Shown here: in pieces, positions 29,164 through 38,600 of the stretch | Layout of the letters: each line of letters starts with the position of its first letter | Position numbering within the stretch: the stretch's first letter is position 1 | From: Paenibacillus sp. PL91 | GTDB taxonomy: Bacteria; Bacillota; Bacilli; Paenibacillales; Paenibacillaceae | DNA length: 64,000 bases | Direction of reading: 5' to 3' | Assembly: GCF_012935325.2 (NCBI RefSeq) | Contig: NZ_JABBYG020000004.1 | Coordinates: 475,353-539,352 of the forward strand | The notes under the pieces: generated by a model | Database searches by the model: none | What the model saw: only the letters and a program-made list of their open reading frames with translations | Told to the model about the DNA's origin: nothing | Position numbers and translations under genes: made by a program

Positions 29164-30471
29164 ATGGAAAATCAATTGCCTGTAGCTATTATTGGTGGAG
29201 GTCCAGTTGCTTTGGCAGCAGCTGCGCAGTTAGCAAAAAGAGAAATCCCATTTGTATTATTGGAACAGGGAGCTTCGGTTGGGGCGTCGGTATTGGAATG
29301 GAGCCATATCCAAATGTTTTCTCCATGGGAGTTTAACATTGATTCTGCAGCAGCAGAGCTTCTTGCCGAAACAGGATGGACTGCTCCGCCAAAAGAGGAA
29401 CTGCCAACCGGCAAACAATTATTTGATCAATACTTGTATCCACTCTCAGAACTGAATAAATTAAAGCCATACATTAGGACTGAGGCACGGGTAACAGCCA
29501 TTCATCGTAAGGGTCTTGATAAAATGAGAACCGCTGGCAGAGAAAAGGCGCCTTTCGAAGTCGTATACCAGAGGCATAACGTTGACCATCGGCTCGAGGC
29601 TTCTGCGGTAATTGACGCTACAGGTACATGGAGAACACCAAATCCAATTGGAGCTAGCGGTGATTACGCTGCGAAAGAGACCAACTATAGCTCGCGCATT
29701 CATTATGGCATACCCGATATTAAAGGATCTCAAGCTAGTCGATACTCGGGTAAAACGGTGGCCGTCGTAGGGAGCGGACATTCGGCTATCCATGCCGTAC
29801 TATTGCTGCATGAGCTCAAATTGAAAAATCCTGAAACCACGATCCATTGGGTACTAAGAAAACAATCGCTTGGTGATGCTTTTGGAGGCGGTGAGCTTGA
29901 TGGACTGCCTGCTAGAGGAAAGCTTGGTTCACGTGCTGCTGCGCTTGTTAAAGAAGGAGCCGTAAACGTCCATACGCCTTTTTATATCGATGGTCTCGAG
30001 CAAGAGGAGGAGAGGATAAATCTAATTGGCACGGGCGCAACGATCAAAGGTGTGGACGAGATTATTGCTGCAACGGGAGCAAGACCAAATTTCTCCTTCG
30101 TCAGAGAACTTCGATATGCAGCCGATTCATCCATTGAGTGTGTACCGAAGCTGGCAGATCTCATTGATCCTAACATTCATAGCTGCGGTACAGTTCGCCC
30201 GCATGGAGAAGCAGAGCTCAGCCAGCCGGAGCAAAATTTTTATATCGTCGGTGCGAAAAGCTACGGACGTGCACCTACGTTTTTACTCGCGACGGGCTAC
30301 GAGCAGGTGAGAAGCGTTGTTGCAGCTTTAGCAGGCGATTGGGATTCGGCACGGGAAGTGAAGCTCCATCTGCCTGAAACTGGCGTATGCAGCGTGTCAC
30401 GACCAAAGACTGCATTAAGAGTATCCCAAGCCTCGTGCTGTGGACCTTTGGATGCCAAAAAAGCCAATTAA
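29164..30471 (+). CDS. FAD/NAD(P)-binding oxidoreductase associated with arsenic-type genes
   Basis: The start at 29164 follows AGGAGG. The 435-residue protein has two dinucleotide-binding Rossmann motifs, 'VAIIGGGPVALAAAAQL' at the N-terminus (FAD) and 'VAVVGSGHSAIHAVLLL' near residue 200 (NADPH), in the manner of flavin monooxygenases. The C-terminus ends in a vicinal Cys pair (ASCCGPLD). Flavoproteins of this type recur beside ars genes, where a role in organoarsenical or thiol chemistry is suspected. The reaction is unproven. Confidence 0.8.
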   Translation: MENQLPVAIIGGGPVALAAAAQLAKREIPFVLLEQGASVGASVLEWSHIQMFSPWEFNIDSAAAELLAETGWTAPPKEELPTGKQLFDQYLYPLSELNKLKPYIRTEARVTAIHRKGLDKMRTAGREKAPFEVVYQRHNVDHRLEASAVIDATGTWRTPNPIGASGDYAAKETNYSSRIHYGIPDIKGSQASRYSGKTVAVVGSGHSAIHAVLLLHELKLKNPETTIHWVLRKQSLGDAFGGGELDGLPARGKLGSRAAALVKEGAVNVHTPFYIDGLEQEEERINLIGTGATIKGVDEIIAATGARPNFSFVRELRYAADSSIECVPKLADLIDPNIHSCGTVRPHGEAELSQPEQNFYIVGAKSYGRAPTFLLATGYEQVRSVVAALAGDWDSAREVKLHLPETGVCSVSRPKTALRVSQASCCGPLDAKKAN

Positions 30472-30486
30472 TATGAGCAATTAGTT

Positions 30487-30516
30487 GCAGCAAAGGGGCT
30501 AGCGCTCCTTTGCTGC
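30487..30516. terminator. Hairpin between convergent oxidoreductase and lrgB genes
   Basis: GCAGCAAAGG and CCTTTGCTGC form a perfect 10-bp stem with a 10-nt loop in the 54-bp gap between the two stop codons. No clear T-run follows on either strand. Confidence 0.55.
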
Positions 30517-30525
30517 TCGATTCGC

Positions 30526-31221
30526 TTAGTTAGACAGCCACCAATAGATGGGAATGAACAGCACTGAGGTAATAATCCCAGCCACACCCATGGCAAAGCC
30601 GCTCATGCTGCCTTGTATTTCGGAATCCTTGATGAGCCTCGCTGTGCCGATTCCATGAGAGGACGTGCCAATGGCAACGCCTATCGCAATGCCATTTTTC
30701 AGCTTGAGCGAGGTTAACAGCTTCTTCCCGAACATGCTGCCAAAGAGACCAGTAAGCACCGTTAGCACTGCGGTAAGCTCAGGCAAACCTCCTAATTGAC
30801 GAGATATTTCTATCGCGATGGGGGAGCTGACCGATTTAGGAAGCATGCTTAGCAAAATCTCACGGCTGCCGCCGAGAAGGGCGACAAGAGCGGCGGCACT
30901 TGCGATGCTCATAAGAGAGCCAACGGTTATCGCCACTAGGATACTTAGAATATGTTTTTTGATTAAGCTGAAATTTTTATAAATAGGCACGCCGAGAGCT
31001 ACCGTCGCAGGACCCAGCAGGAGGGTAAGGACGTCACCGCCTGCTTTGTATGCTTCATATGGGATCTGAAAGCTTAGCAGCAGCAGAATAATAAATCCCG
31101 AGCACAGAAAAAGCGGGTGCAGCCAGCGCCAGCGTTGATGGATGAGCTGTGCGGCGGCATAGGCGATAACGCTAAGGGCAATGCCAAATAGCGGTTGGTT
31201 GAGCCATTCTTGCAGATTCAT
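30526..31221 (-). CDS. lrgB: LrgB/CidB/PftB-family membrane protein
   Basis: This 231-residue integral membrane protein has the family stretches 'LLGPATVALGVPIYKN' and 'GIAIGVAIGTSSHGIGTARL'. It overlaps lrgA by four bases (ATGA), so the two are translated together. LrgB proteins were described as autolysis modulators; the Bacillus subtilis homologue PftB, with PftA, is a pyruvate transporter. Here it is the last gene of an operon headed by a two-component system beside sialic-acid genes, which release pyruvate; a pyruvate-transport role is inferred from this. Confidence 0.9.
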   Translation of the reverse strand: MNLQEWLNQPLFGIALSVIAYAAAQLIHQRWRWLHPLFLCSGFIILLLLSFQIPYEAYKAGGDVLTLLLGPATVALGVPIYKNFSLIKKHILSILVAITVGSLMSIASAAALVALLGGSREILLSMLPKSVSSPIAIEISRQLGGLPELTAVLTVLTGLFGSMFGKKLLTSLKLKNGIAIGVAIGTSSHGIGTARLIKDSEIQGSMSGFAMGVAGIITSVLFIPIYWWLSN

Positions 31222-31571
31222 TCCACACCGCCTTGGGCACCATTCCGGAGCAGCTTAGTCGTAACGTAGCCCGTTGCCAGAAGGGAGGCTACAGCGCTGC
31301 CGATGACGCCAATTCCAATCGATAGCCAGTTCGATCCGATCAGTGGGAAAAAGACTATCGTCCCGACCAGGAAAGGAATAAAAAACAGCATCATATGTCC
31401 GGTAAGCCAGCTTGCCGCAGTATCCACCCATTCTAGCTTAATTAATTTAGTAAATAAGGCGATGAGAAAAAGAATAAGACCGATAACATTGCCTGGCAAA
31501 GGGATATGAAGGCTCAGATGGAGCCAGCTTCCGAGTAAGTTAAAGCCTAGTAAAATAGCGAATCCTAGCAT
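31218..31571 (-). CDS. lrgA: LrgA/CidA/PftA-family holin-like membrane protein
   Basis: This 117-residue protein has four hydrophobic helices and the family motif 'HIPLPGNVIGLILFLI'. It starts 14 bases after the histidine kinase stop, which makes a shared transcript with the sensor-regulator pair very likely. With LrgB it would form a membrane complex. Known members either modulate murein hydrolase activity or transport pyruvate. Confidence 0.9.
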   Translation of the reverse strand: MLGFAILLGFNLLGSWLHLSLHIPLPGNVIGLILFLIALFTKLIKLEWVDTAASWLTGHMMLFFIPFLVGTIVFFPLIGSNWLSIGIGVIGSAVASLLATGYVTTKLLRNGAQGGVE

Positions 31572-31585
31572 AGTATCTCCTTTAT

Positions 31586-33397
31586 TTAAGCTTGGTTTGC
31601 AGGCAGCCGGATACTAATCGTCGTTCCTTCACCTAGCTGACTGTCGATTTCGATGCCGTACTGCTCCCCGAAGTAAAACAGTATCCGGTCATGTACGTTC
31701 TTGATTCCAATATGCGCCTCGTCGAGCGTATCAGACGGCTGCGAGAGGCGGTATTGAAGCTGTTTAAGCTTCTCCTCGCTCATGCCGACCCCGTTATCTT
31801 TGATCATAATGATCACTTCGCTGCCCGATCTCAAAGTGGATACTTCGAGCTGACCAGGTCCGCTGCGGCGTTCCAATCCATGCACAATGGCGTTCTCGAT
31901 TAAAGGCTGCAGCGAGAAATGCATGACCTGAATGGCCTTGCTATCCGCAGCCAACCGTTCGATATATTGAATTTTATCGCCGAAGCGCAATTGCTGTATT
32001 TTGACATAAAGGCGGATATGCTCCAGCTCCTCCTTCAGCGTTACCGTATCCTTGCCGGTTTGAATATGTATTCGAAACAACCGACCGACGATGCCGACCA
32101 TCTCGCCAATATCGCGCTGGCCGTTGATGACTGCTTTCATCTGAATGGACTCGAGTACGTTCGCAAGGAAGTGCGGGTTGATTTGGCTCTTTAGAGCGCC
32201 AAACTGAGCTACCTTTTGCTGAGCCTTTGCCATAGACGATCGCTCGATATAGTTTTGCAGATCCTCGACCATTTTGCGAATGCCTTGATACAGCACGCCA
32301 AACTCATCCTGCCGGTCGCTGCTTAAATCCACATCGAATTTTCCCATGCCGACCATTTTAACCTGTCTGCTTAATAGGATAATCGGTTTTGTCACTCGCT
32401 CCGACAAGATGTACATAAACAAAATAGCTGTGCCAAGCGATAGGATCGCCAGCGTTAAAATGATTCTACCGAGAAACGCAGCCTGCTTCGTCATTTCTTT
32501 CTCAGCGATATATTGAATCACCTTCCAATTCGAATAATCGGAGGTCACAAAGTTTATATACGACTTGGTATCGGCTACATCGGCATAAAAGCTGCCCGCG
32601 TCTTCCTCCAGGAAGGTACGGAGCGTTTTATCCTCTAACGAAATGGATTTGCTGATGTCTGTGTTGGCATCCGAATGATAAGTAACGCCGCCTTTATCAT
32701 CGATAATAATAAAATTGCGCTTGCTCGTCTCTGAGAGCTGCAATATTTCCCGCAAGGAATCGAGGCGAATGTCGATGAGCATGACGCCCAGCGGCTGTTT
32801 GCTGCCGACCTTATTGATTACCCTTGCGATAGAAATAACCGGCGCCTTGGAATTGGTTCGATGAAAGGGGGTATGGCTGCCAAACAGGATGACACCCCCT
32901 TTTTTTTGCTGCGTCTGAATATACCAATCCTCTTGGGTAAAGTCTTTGAAATCATAGTCGGCTCGGTTGAAGTCTGCGGAATAAAAGACACGCGAGCCTG
33001 CATAAATCTGCACGCTATCGACATTTTTAATCGTCATTTCGATGGAGCTGATGAAATGCTCGATCGTATTTCCGTATTGAATGCTCTGATCGTTCCCGGT
33101 AGTATTTCCACTATTTGTCCAATGCTCAAGCGCAATCTGAAGCCGGCTGTCCATCTGGGCATTCAGCGTGCCTTTCTCGATGCTTTGCAAATACTGGTCA
33201 ATATTAAAGGACAGATTATTGAGAATGAGATTGGAGCTGCTTTGATATTCGTTTTTGACCGCTTGATTTGAAAAGATGTAAATGATTGCGGAAATGACGA
33301 GCAGCGGAACGGTAATCGTCAAAACCATAAGCACAAAAATTTGATGATTGACATGCTTCATTCGATATTGATAGGTGGGCCGGCCTAATTTTCTCAC
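31586..33397 (-). CDS. Sensor histidine kinase, YesM type
   Basis: This 603-residue kinase has a membrane segment at about 18-42, an extracellular dCache-like sensor, a second segment at ~305-325, HAMP, and a HisKA_7-type box 'LKSQINPHFLANVLESI' (His409). The ATPase N-box is 'LQPLIENAIVHGLE' and the G-box 'DNGVGMS'. The start is a GTG five bases after the regulator stop codon. Its partner is the AraC-type response regulator encoded upstream. It probably senses an extracellular sugar (possibly with a binding protein) and controls the divergent sialic-acid operon; that target is inferred from position. Confidence 0.92.
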   Translation of the reverse strand: MRKLGRPTYQYRMKHVNHQIFVLMVLTITVPLLVISAIIYIFSNQAVKNEYQSSSNLILNNLSFNIDQYLQSIEKGTLNAQMDSRLQIALEHWTNSGNTTGNDQSIQYGNTIEHFISSIEMTIKNVDSVQIYAGSRVFYSADFNRADYDFKDFTQEDWYIQTQQKKGGVILFGSHTPFHRTNSKAPVISIARVINKVGSKQPLGVMLIDIRLDSLREILQLSETSKRNFIIIDDKGGVTYHSDANTDISKSISLEDKTLRTFLEEDAGSFYADVADTKSYINFVTSDYSNWKVIQYIAEKEMTKQAAFLGRIILTLAILSLGTAILFMYILSERVTKPIILLSRQVKMVGMGKFDVDLSSDRQDEFGVLYQGIRKMVEDLQNYIERSSMAKAQQKVAQFGALKSQINPHFLANVLESIQMKAVINGQRDIGEMVGIVGRLFRIHIQTGKDTVTLKEELEHIRLYVKIQQLRFGDKIQYIERLAADSKAIQVMHFSLQPLIENAIVHGLERRSGPGQLEVSTLRSGSEVIIMIKDNGVGMSEEKLKQLQYRLSQPSDTLDEAHIGIKNVHDRILFYFGEQYGIEIDSQLGEGTTISIRLPANQA

Positions 33398-33401
33398 AGG
33401 G

Positions 33402-35063
33402 TCACCATCCAGATTGTTTTCTATAGTCGGTAGGTGTCATATTCGTGATGCTTCTAAACGTTTTTACAAAATGCTTATAGCTCTTATATCCGCACATCGT
33501 ACAAACATCCGTCACCAAATATTCGGGCTTCTTCAAGCATTCCTGCGCATATTGAATGCGGATTTCGGTGACGAATCGCATGTAGTTTTTGTCCAATTTC
33601 CGCTTGAACAGCCGGCTCAAATAAGAGGGATTATAGAAGAAGCGGTCGGCGACCATTTGCAGCGTAACCTCTTGATCGATATTTTGCTTAATGAAAGACT
33701 CAATGTGCTCAAAGATGATGACATCCTGCTGATGGTTTTCCGTTAACCCTTCCGTATAAACAAGGCCCAAATGCACCATCCACCTGCCCAGCCAGTCGAA
33801 AAGCGCATCAAGCGTCGGGAAATCATCGACGAATGTAAGGTTTAACAGCTTTTCACTGTAGACGCCGTCAATGTGAATGCCGTTTTTGTTGGCAAAACGA
33901 ATAATGACACTGATCAGTTCTTGCAAATAGGCAAGCGTTTTTTCAAATGAAGCATAGGTTGTTTTGCTCAAAATGGATTGAGCCAGCTGCTGCATCAGCA
34001 GCCTTGTTTCCAGCTCATTGCCGCTCTCCAAACAAGCGACGATCCGTTTCCTATCATTCTCATCCAACTGGATAAGGGCTGCTTTGGCTGTTTGGGAGGC
34101 ATTGCTTAGGCGTGAGGCAATGAACAAGCTGTGATCTTCTTCGTAAAAGCGCTGATACAACGCTTTATCGGAATCGTTCAGCAGCTTTTTCATTTGGGAT
34201 AAATCGGATGTTCGTGTACCTAACGCCATAAACAGCGAAGTTTGATACTCTTTTCCGGCGATTTTCAGCAACGGGTCTAGTTGTTCCTGTGCTTTCTCGT
34301 CGATAGGGCCGATGACGTCGCTTGAATCCTTTACAGGCAGTACTATCATTCCAAAGAGCTTCGTTTTATACGTATAGGTGAAAATATGCTGCCTATCATA
34401 ATCGGGGAAAAGGGACTCAGCCGCTTCTATTAGAAAAGTGTCCGCTTGCTGTTTGCCCCAGCTGCTAGGCTCGGAATGCGCTTTCAGATGTGGAAGCCAC
34501 GTCACTACAAATGGCTGATATACATACGCGCTGCTCGGAAGCTCGCAAAGCTCCCCGATAATAGACTCATCTACCGCAGTATGCTCTTCCTCAAGCAGAA
34601 GCTTTACGAGCTCGCTCCCTTTTAGCTTCCAGCTCTGTTTCATCTCCATCTCTAACATAGACAGGCTTTCCAGCTCATGCCGTTTCTCCTTCAGCTTATC
34701 TATGCCATCTTGGATCGTTGCCAGGCTTTCCTCGTATTCCAAAGGCTTAAGCAGGAAAGCATGGACACCGCCTGCGCGGATCGCTCTCTGTGCATATTCA
34801 AAATCATTAAAACCTGTCAAAATAATAAATAGCGTGTCTGGTAGCGTCACGCGTATTTGCTCTATCATTTGAAGGCCGTCCATCTCAGGCATGCGAATAT
34901 CGGTAATGACCAAATCAGGCATCTCTTGAAGCGCAAGAGCAAGTCCATCCTTTCCGTTCTCCGCTTCAATAATGGTATGTACCTCAATCTCTTCCCAGGA
35001 AAAATAATGTTTTAGACCCAATCGTATAATGGGTTCATCCTCTACAATCATTAGTTTAAACAT
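33402..35063 (-). CDS. Response regulator, YesN type (receiver plus AraC helix-turn-helix)
   Basis: This 553-residue protein has a receiver domain with phospho-acceptor Asp55 in 'LVITDIRMPEMDG' and Lys in 'AFLLKPLEYEE', a long middle linker, and a C-terminal AraC/XylS DNA-binding domain ('LQMVADRFFYNPSYLSRLFK' and 'VCTMCGYKSYKHFVKTFR'). It is the first gene of the four-gene operon with the kinase, lrgA and lrgB. It is divergent from the transporter-nanAEK operon, so the 211-base gap is the likely target. Confidence 0.93.
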   Translation of the reverse strand: MFKLMIVEDEPIIRLGLKHYFSWEEIEVHTIIEAENGKDGLALALQEMPDLVITDIRMPEMDGLQMIEQIRVTLPDTLFIILTGFNDFEYAQRAIRAGGVHAFLLKPLEYEESLATIQDGIDKLKEKRHELESLSMLEMEMKQSWKLKGSELVKLLLEEEHTAVDESIIGELCELPSSAYVYQPFVVTWLPHLKAHSEPSSWGKQQADTFLIEAAESLFPDYDRQHIFTYTYKTKLFGMIVLPVKDSSDVIGPIDEKAQEQLDPLLKIAGKEYQTSLFMALGTRTSDLSQMKKLLNDSDKALYQRFYEEDHSLFIASRLSNASQTAKAALIQLDENDRKRIVACLESGNELETRLLMQQLAQSILSKTTYASFEKTLAYLQELISVIIRFANKNGIHIDGVYSEKLLNLTFVDDFPTLDALFDWLGRWMVHLGLVYTEGLTENHQQDVIIFEHIESFIKQNIDQEVTLQMVADRFFYNPSYLSRLFKRKLDKNYMRFVTEIRIQYAQECLKKPEYLVTDVCTMCGYKSYKHFVKTFRSITNMTPTDYRKQSGW

Positions 35064-35118
35064 GATATTCCCTCCTGAAGGTTATGCTCATAGTGGATAT
35101 CTTCGAAGTATGTAATGA

Positions 35119-35124
35119 ATTATA
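35119..35124 (-). promoter_or_regulatory. Candidate -10 element for the regulator-kinase-lrgAB operon
   Basis: A perfect TATAAT on the minus strand lies about 55 bases before the regulator start codon. The matching -35 is weak, consistent with an activated promoter, but this is only a motif match. Confidence 0.35.
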
Positions 35125-35274
35125 ACATGCTTATAGAATGATAGAAGGAACAGGTCAGAATACGACCATGAATGTAAAGAGTAAGGGATTCTTCTAAATT
35201 TACAAATGTTTTATGATTAGCGCAAGGGATAAGGCATTCTCATTTTATTCCAAAACATAATGGGGGGTATTTGA

Positions 35275-36660
35275 ATGACGGTCATGAAAAAAGGACTTAT
35301 GACGATTGTAGGTGTCGCTTTGCTAGGCATGCAGCTAACGGCATGCGGGAACTCAAACACGAATACGAATAACGCTCCAACAAACAAAGCCAGTGATACA
35401 CCCGCTGCAACCGAAACGGCAGCCAAGCCCGTTGAAATTACATGGTGGAACTTTCCGACCTTCCAGGCGCTGGATGGGGAAGTCGGCAAATACGAGAAAG
35501 AAATTATTGCTGCATTCAATGAGAAAAACCCGGAGATTAAAGTTAATTTAGAGATGATCACCTTTGAGGGGGGCCCCGAGAAGCTGAATGTTGCGATCGC
35601 CTCCAATACAGCGCCAGACGTTATCTATGATGCACCTGGACGTATTATCGATTGGGGCAAGAAGGATTTGCTGGCTCCCCTGAATGATATGGTGACCGAT
35701 GAAGTGAAGAACGATATTTCACCGGCCTTCTGGAAGCAATCGAGCGTAGGCGATCAAATTTATATGTATCCCATTAATACGGCGCCGTTCATGATGGCAG
35801 TCAATAAAACGATTTTTGAGAAAATCGGTGCGCTTGATCTGCTTCCGCTGAACAAAGAGGACAGAACGTGGACATTTGATGAATATAAGAAAGCGCTTCA
35901 AGCTGTTAAAGAGAAAGCGCCTGAGGTTATTCCAACTGGGTTTTTCGCAAAAAGCCAAGCTGGTGACCAAGGCACTCGTGCCTATATTGCTAACCTAGGC
36001 GTATCCAGATTTTTGAATGAAGACAATTCCGCAGTTGCCATTAATACCGATAATGCCGCAAAGGCGCTGGATTGGATCGTTCAAGCTACGAATGATAAGT
36101 TAAGCGTCACTGGCGCAGCCTCGCTTGCTGCAGCCGATGTAAACGACTTGTTCCTGCAAGGAAAGCTGGCATTTACGCTTAACTATTCCGCTGTTCTAAA
36201 AGCGCAAAACGTATCTAAAAAAATGGTCGAGTTTGAAGATGTTTTGCTTCCGTTCCCGACATTAGATGGTTCGGAGCCGAAGCTTGAGCCGTATCTCGGC
36301 GGAATGGCCGTGTTCAACAATGGCGATGAGAATAAGATTGCAGCTTCGAAAAAATTGATCGATTTCATTGCTAACGACGAGGTATACGGCAAGAAAAACC
36401 TGATTCAAACTGGCGGATTATCCGTTCGTAATTCCATAACTGGCCTCTATAACGACCCAGAGTATACCTACGCAGAATATGCGCGTAAATTTACGACTGA
36501 TGCACCAACCATCGCAGATGGCTATGCTGACATCCGTACGTTCTGGTTCCCTGAATTGCAGCGTGCATTGATTGGCGGAGCAACAGGCAAAGAAGCTTTG
36601 GACAGCTTTGCCAAAAGTGCAAACGAAGCGATTGCTAAAGCAAAAGCAGCAGCTAAATAA
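35275..36660 (+). CDS. ABC transporter substrate-binding lipoprotein, probably for sialic acid
   Basis: This 461-residue family 1 binding protein has a lipoprotein signal ending 'MQLTAC' and an Asn/Thr-rich linker. The binding fold begins 'EITWWNFPTFQALDG'. A GGGGGG motif lies seven bases before the ATG. It is followed by two permease genes and nanA-nanE-nanK, so N-acetylneuraminate or a sialo-oligosaccharide is the likely ligand, as for streptococcal SatABC. This is an inference from the operon, not from binding residues. Confidence 0.87.
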   Translation: MTVMKKGLMTIVGVALLGMQLTACGNSNTNTNNAPTNKASDTPAATETAAKPVEITWWNFPTFQALDGEVGKYEKEIIAAFNEKNPEIKVNLEMITFEGGPEKLNVAIASNTAPDVIYDAPGRIIDWGKKDLLAPLNDMVTDEVKNDISPAFWKQSSVGDQIYMYPINTAPFMMAVNKTIFEKIGALDLLPLNKEDRTWTFDEYKKALQAVKEKAPEVIPTGFFAKSQAGDQGTRAYIANLGVSRFLNEDNSAVAINTDNAAKALDWIVQATNDKLSVTGAASLAAADVNDLFLQGKLAFTLNYSAVLKAQNVSKKMVEFEDVLLPFPTLDGSEPKLEPYLGGMAVFNNGDENKIAASKKLIDFIANDEVYGKKNLIQTGGLSVRNSITGLYNDPEYTYAEYARKFTTDAPTIADGYADIRTFWFPELQRALIGGATGKEALDSFAKSANEAIAKAKAAAK

Positions 36661-36680
36661 AGAACATGGCGTCCATGGGG

Positions 36681-36706
36681 GAGTAGAGTGCGCGAGTGCT
36701 CTACTC
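36681..36706 (+). terminator. Hairpin after the binding-protein gene of the nan operon
   Basis: GAGTAGAG and CTCTACTC form an 8-bp stem around a 10-nt loop, followed by TTTTC. It matches the position of the hairpin after the other binding-protein gene at 12.1 kb and may set a high binder-to-permease ratio. Confidence 0.65.
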
Positions 36707-36738
36707 TTTTCAAAACATCGATGATTGGGGAGAGGGAA

Positions 36739-37635
36739 ATGGAGGCAACCGTTCGCAAAACGAAGGGTTACGTGCTGCGCGATTGGCTGATGAGTTACCT
36801 GTTTTTACTGCCGGCGTTTGGATTTTTTCTGCTCTTTGTAGCGTATCCAATGGTTAAGGGGGTATATATCAGCTTTTTTGATTACTCATTGAGAGATTTT
36901 AATTTTATTTGGTTCGATAACTATATTTCGCTGATTCATAATGACACCTTTCTGAAGTCAATGCGAAACACGCTTTTGCTTGTTGTCATTACCGTACCGA
37001 TTGTTATCGTGTTCTCTATTTTTGTTGCGGTCAATATTTATAAGAAAAAAGAGTTTGCGAGATCCTTCTTTAGAGGCGTGTTCTACTTGCCAGCTGTATC
37101 GTCCGTCGTCAGTATTACGGTCGTATGGGGCTGGATCTATCATCCGAACTACGGCATTCTCAATTATTTGACTAGCTTGTTCGGCGCAGAGCCGATCTCT
37201 TGGCTTGGAGACACTAGGACTGCACTGCTCGCGATTATCGCTGTTTTAATTACGACCTCCGTTGGCCAGCCGATTATTTTGTACGTCGCGTCGCTTGGCA
37301 ACATTCCGACCTCCTACATTGAAGCGGCGGAGCTTGACCGTGCAACGCCATGGCAGATATTCCGGAAAATTGTTTGGCCGATGCTGATGCCTACAAATTT
37401 GTATATTATCGTCATCACCACGATTAATACTTTCCAGTGCTTTGCTTTGATTCAATTGCTTACTTCGGGTGGTCCCGTCTATAGTACATCAACCGTCATG
37501 TACGGCGTATATGAGCAAGCATTCGTATTAGGGCATTTCGGCAATGCATCCGCGATGGGCGTTTTACTCGCAATCGTCATTGGCATTATTTCCATTATTC
37601 AATTCAAATACTTTGGCAGCGATGTTGAGTACTAA
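36739..37635 (+). CDS. ABC transporter permease (MalF-type), nan operon
   Basis: I start at the ATG at 36739, just after GGGGAGAGG; upstream GTG and ATG codons lack a site. The 298-residue protein has six hydrophobic segments, the typical 'LPAFGFFLLFVAYPMVKGVY' first helix and the EAA loop 'IEAAELDRATPWQIFRKIVW'. It pairs with the MalG-type permease encoded 12 bases downstream to import the ligand of the preceding lipoprotein. Confidence 0.9.
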   Translation: MEATVRKTKGYVLRDWLMSYLFLLPAFGFFLLFVAYPMVKGVYISFFDYSLRDFNFIWFDNYISLIHNDTFLKSMRNTLLLVVITVPIVIVFSIFVAVNIYKKKEFARSFFRGVFYLPAVSSVVSITVVWGWIYHPNYGILNYLTSLFGAEPISWLGDTRTALLAIIAVLITTSVGQPIILYVASLGNIPTSYIEAAELDRATPWQIFRKIVWPMLMPTNLYIIVITTINTFQCFALIQLLTSGGPVYSTSTVMYGVYEQAFVLGHFGNASAMGVLLAIVIGIISIIQFKYFGSDVEY

Positions 37636-37647
37636 GGGGGGGACATC

Positions 37648-38541
37648 ATGAGTTCGAGTTCATACCATTCATTAGAGATGAAAGCAACGATGGTGCAGCC
37701 AAAGAAAAAAAGCGCTTGGAAAAAAGAATTTGCCGTTTCGAAAGTGCTGGCAGGCATCCTTTTAATAGCAGCAACTCTATTTTTTATCTTTCCCTTCTAT
37801 TGGGTAGTTTCCGGCTCATTTAAGCTACAGACCGTAGCAACGACCATTCCGCCAGAATGGTTTCCGCTTAAGCCGACGATGCAAAACTGGACGGAATTGT
37901 TTAAAAATCCGGTGGAGCGCTGGATGTTCAACAGCTTCATTATTGCATTGCTGGAGATGACTGCGATCTGTATCGTATCATCCCTTGCCGGATATGTACT
38001 GGCTAAAAAATCATTCCCTGGCCGCATAGTTATTTTTACGATGTTTGTTGCAGCAATGGCGCTGCCTAAACAGGTAATTCTTGTGCCGCTCTTTACGATG
38101 TTAGCGGATTTTGGGTGGGTCAATACGTATAAAGGGCTTATTTTACCGGCAATTGGCTGGCCATTCGGCGTGTTTCTAATGAAGCAATTTGCACAGACCA
38201 TTCCAGGCGAGCTGATCGAGGCAGCGAAGATAGACGGCTGCTCGGAAATGCGCTTGTTTACAACGATCATATTGCCTTTGCTTAAACCGGCTTTAGGCGC
38301 GCTTGCTATTTTTACCTTCATTACTTCATGGAATGATTATTTCAGCCAGCTCATTATGACAAGGTCAACCTCGATGATGACGCTGCCGCTAGGTGTAGCA
38401 ACGCTTAGAGGCGAGTTTACGACAAATTACGGGCTGCTGATGGCTGGCGCGGCGCTTGCGTCTATTCCCATGATCGCCATTTTCCTATTATTCCAAAAGG
38501 CATTTACGCAAGGCATTACGATGGGCGCAGTTAAAGGCTGA
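37648..38541 (+). CDS. ABC transporter permease (MalG-type), nan operon
   Basis: This 297-residue membrane protein has 'IFPFYWVVSGSFKLQ' in the first helix and the EAA loop 'IEAAKIDGCSEMRLFTTIIL', and ends 'TQGITMGAVKG'. A GGGGGGAC motif precedes the ATG. It completes a permease pair; no ATPase gene is present in the operon, so a general sugar-transport ATPase is presumed to serve both this and the transporter at 10.8-14 kb. Confidence 0.9.
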   Translation: MSSSSYHSLEMKATMVQPKKKSAWKKEFAVSKVLAGILLIAATLFFIFPFYWVVSGSFKLQTVATTIPPEWFPLKPTMQNWTELFKNPVERWMFNSFIIALLEMTAICIVSSLAGYVLAKKSFPGRIVIFTMFVAAMALPKQVILVPLFTMLADFGWVNTYKGLILPAIGWPFGVFLMKQFAQTIPGELIEAAKIDGCSEMRLFTTIILPLLKPALGALAIFTFITSWNDYFSQLIMTRSTSMMTLPLGVATLRGEFTTNYGLLMAGAALASIPMIAIFLLFQKAFTQGITMGAVKG

Positions 38542-38600
38542 AAAAAGCGGGGATCGTATATCCCTAAATCTATCTTTCTAAAAACGGAGGCTATTTTACG

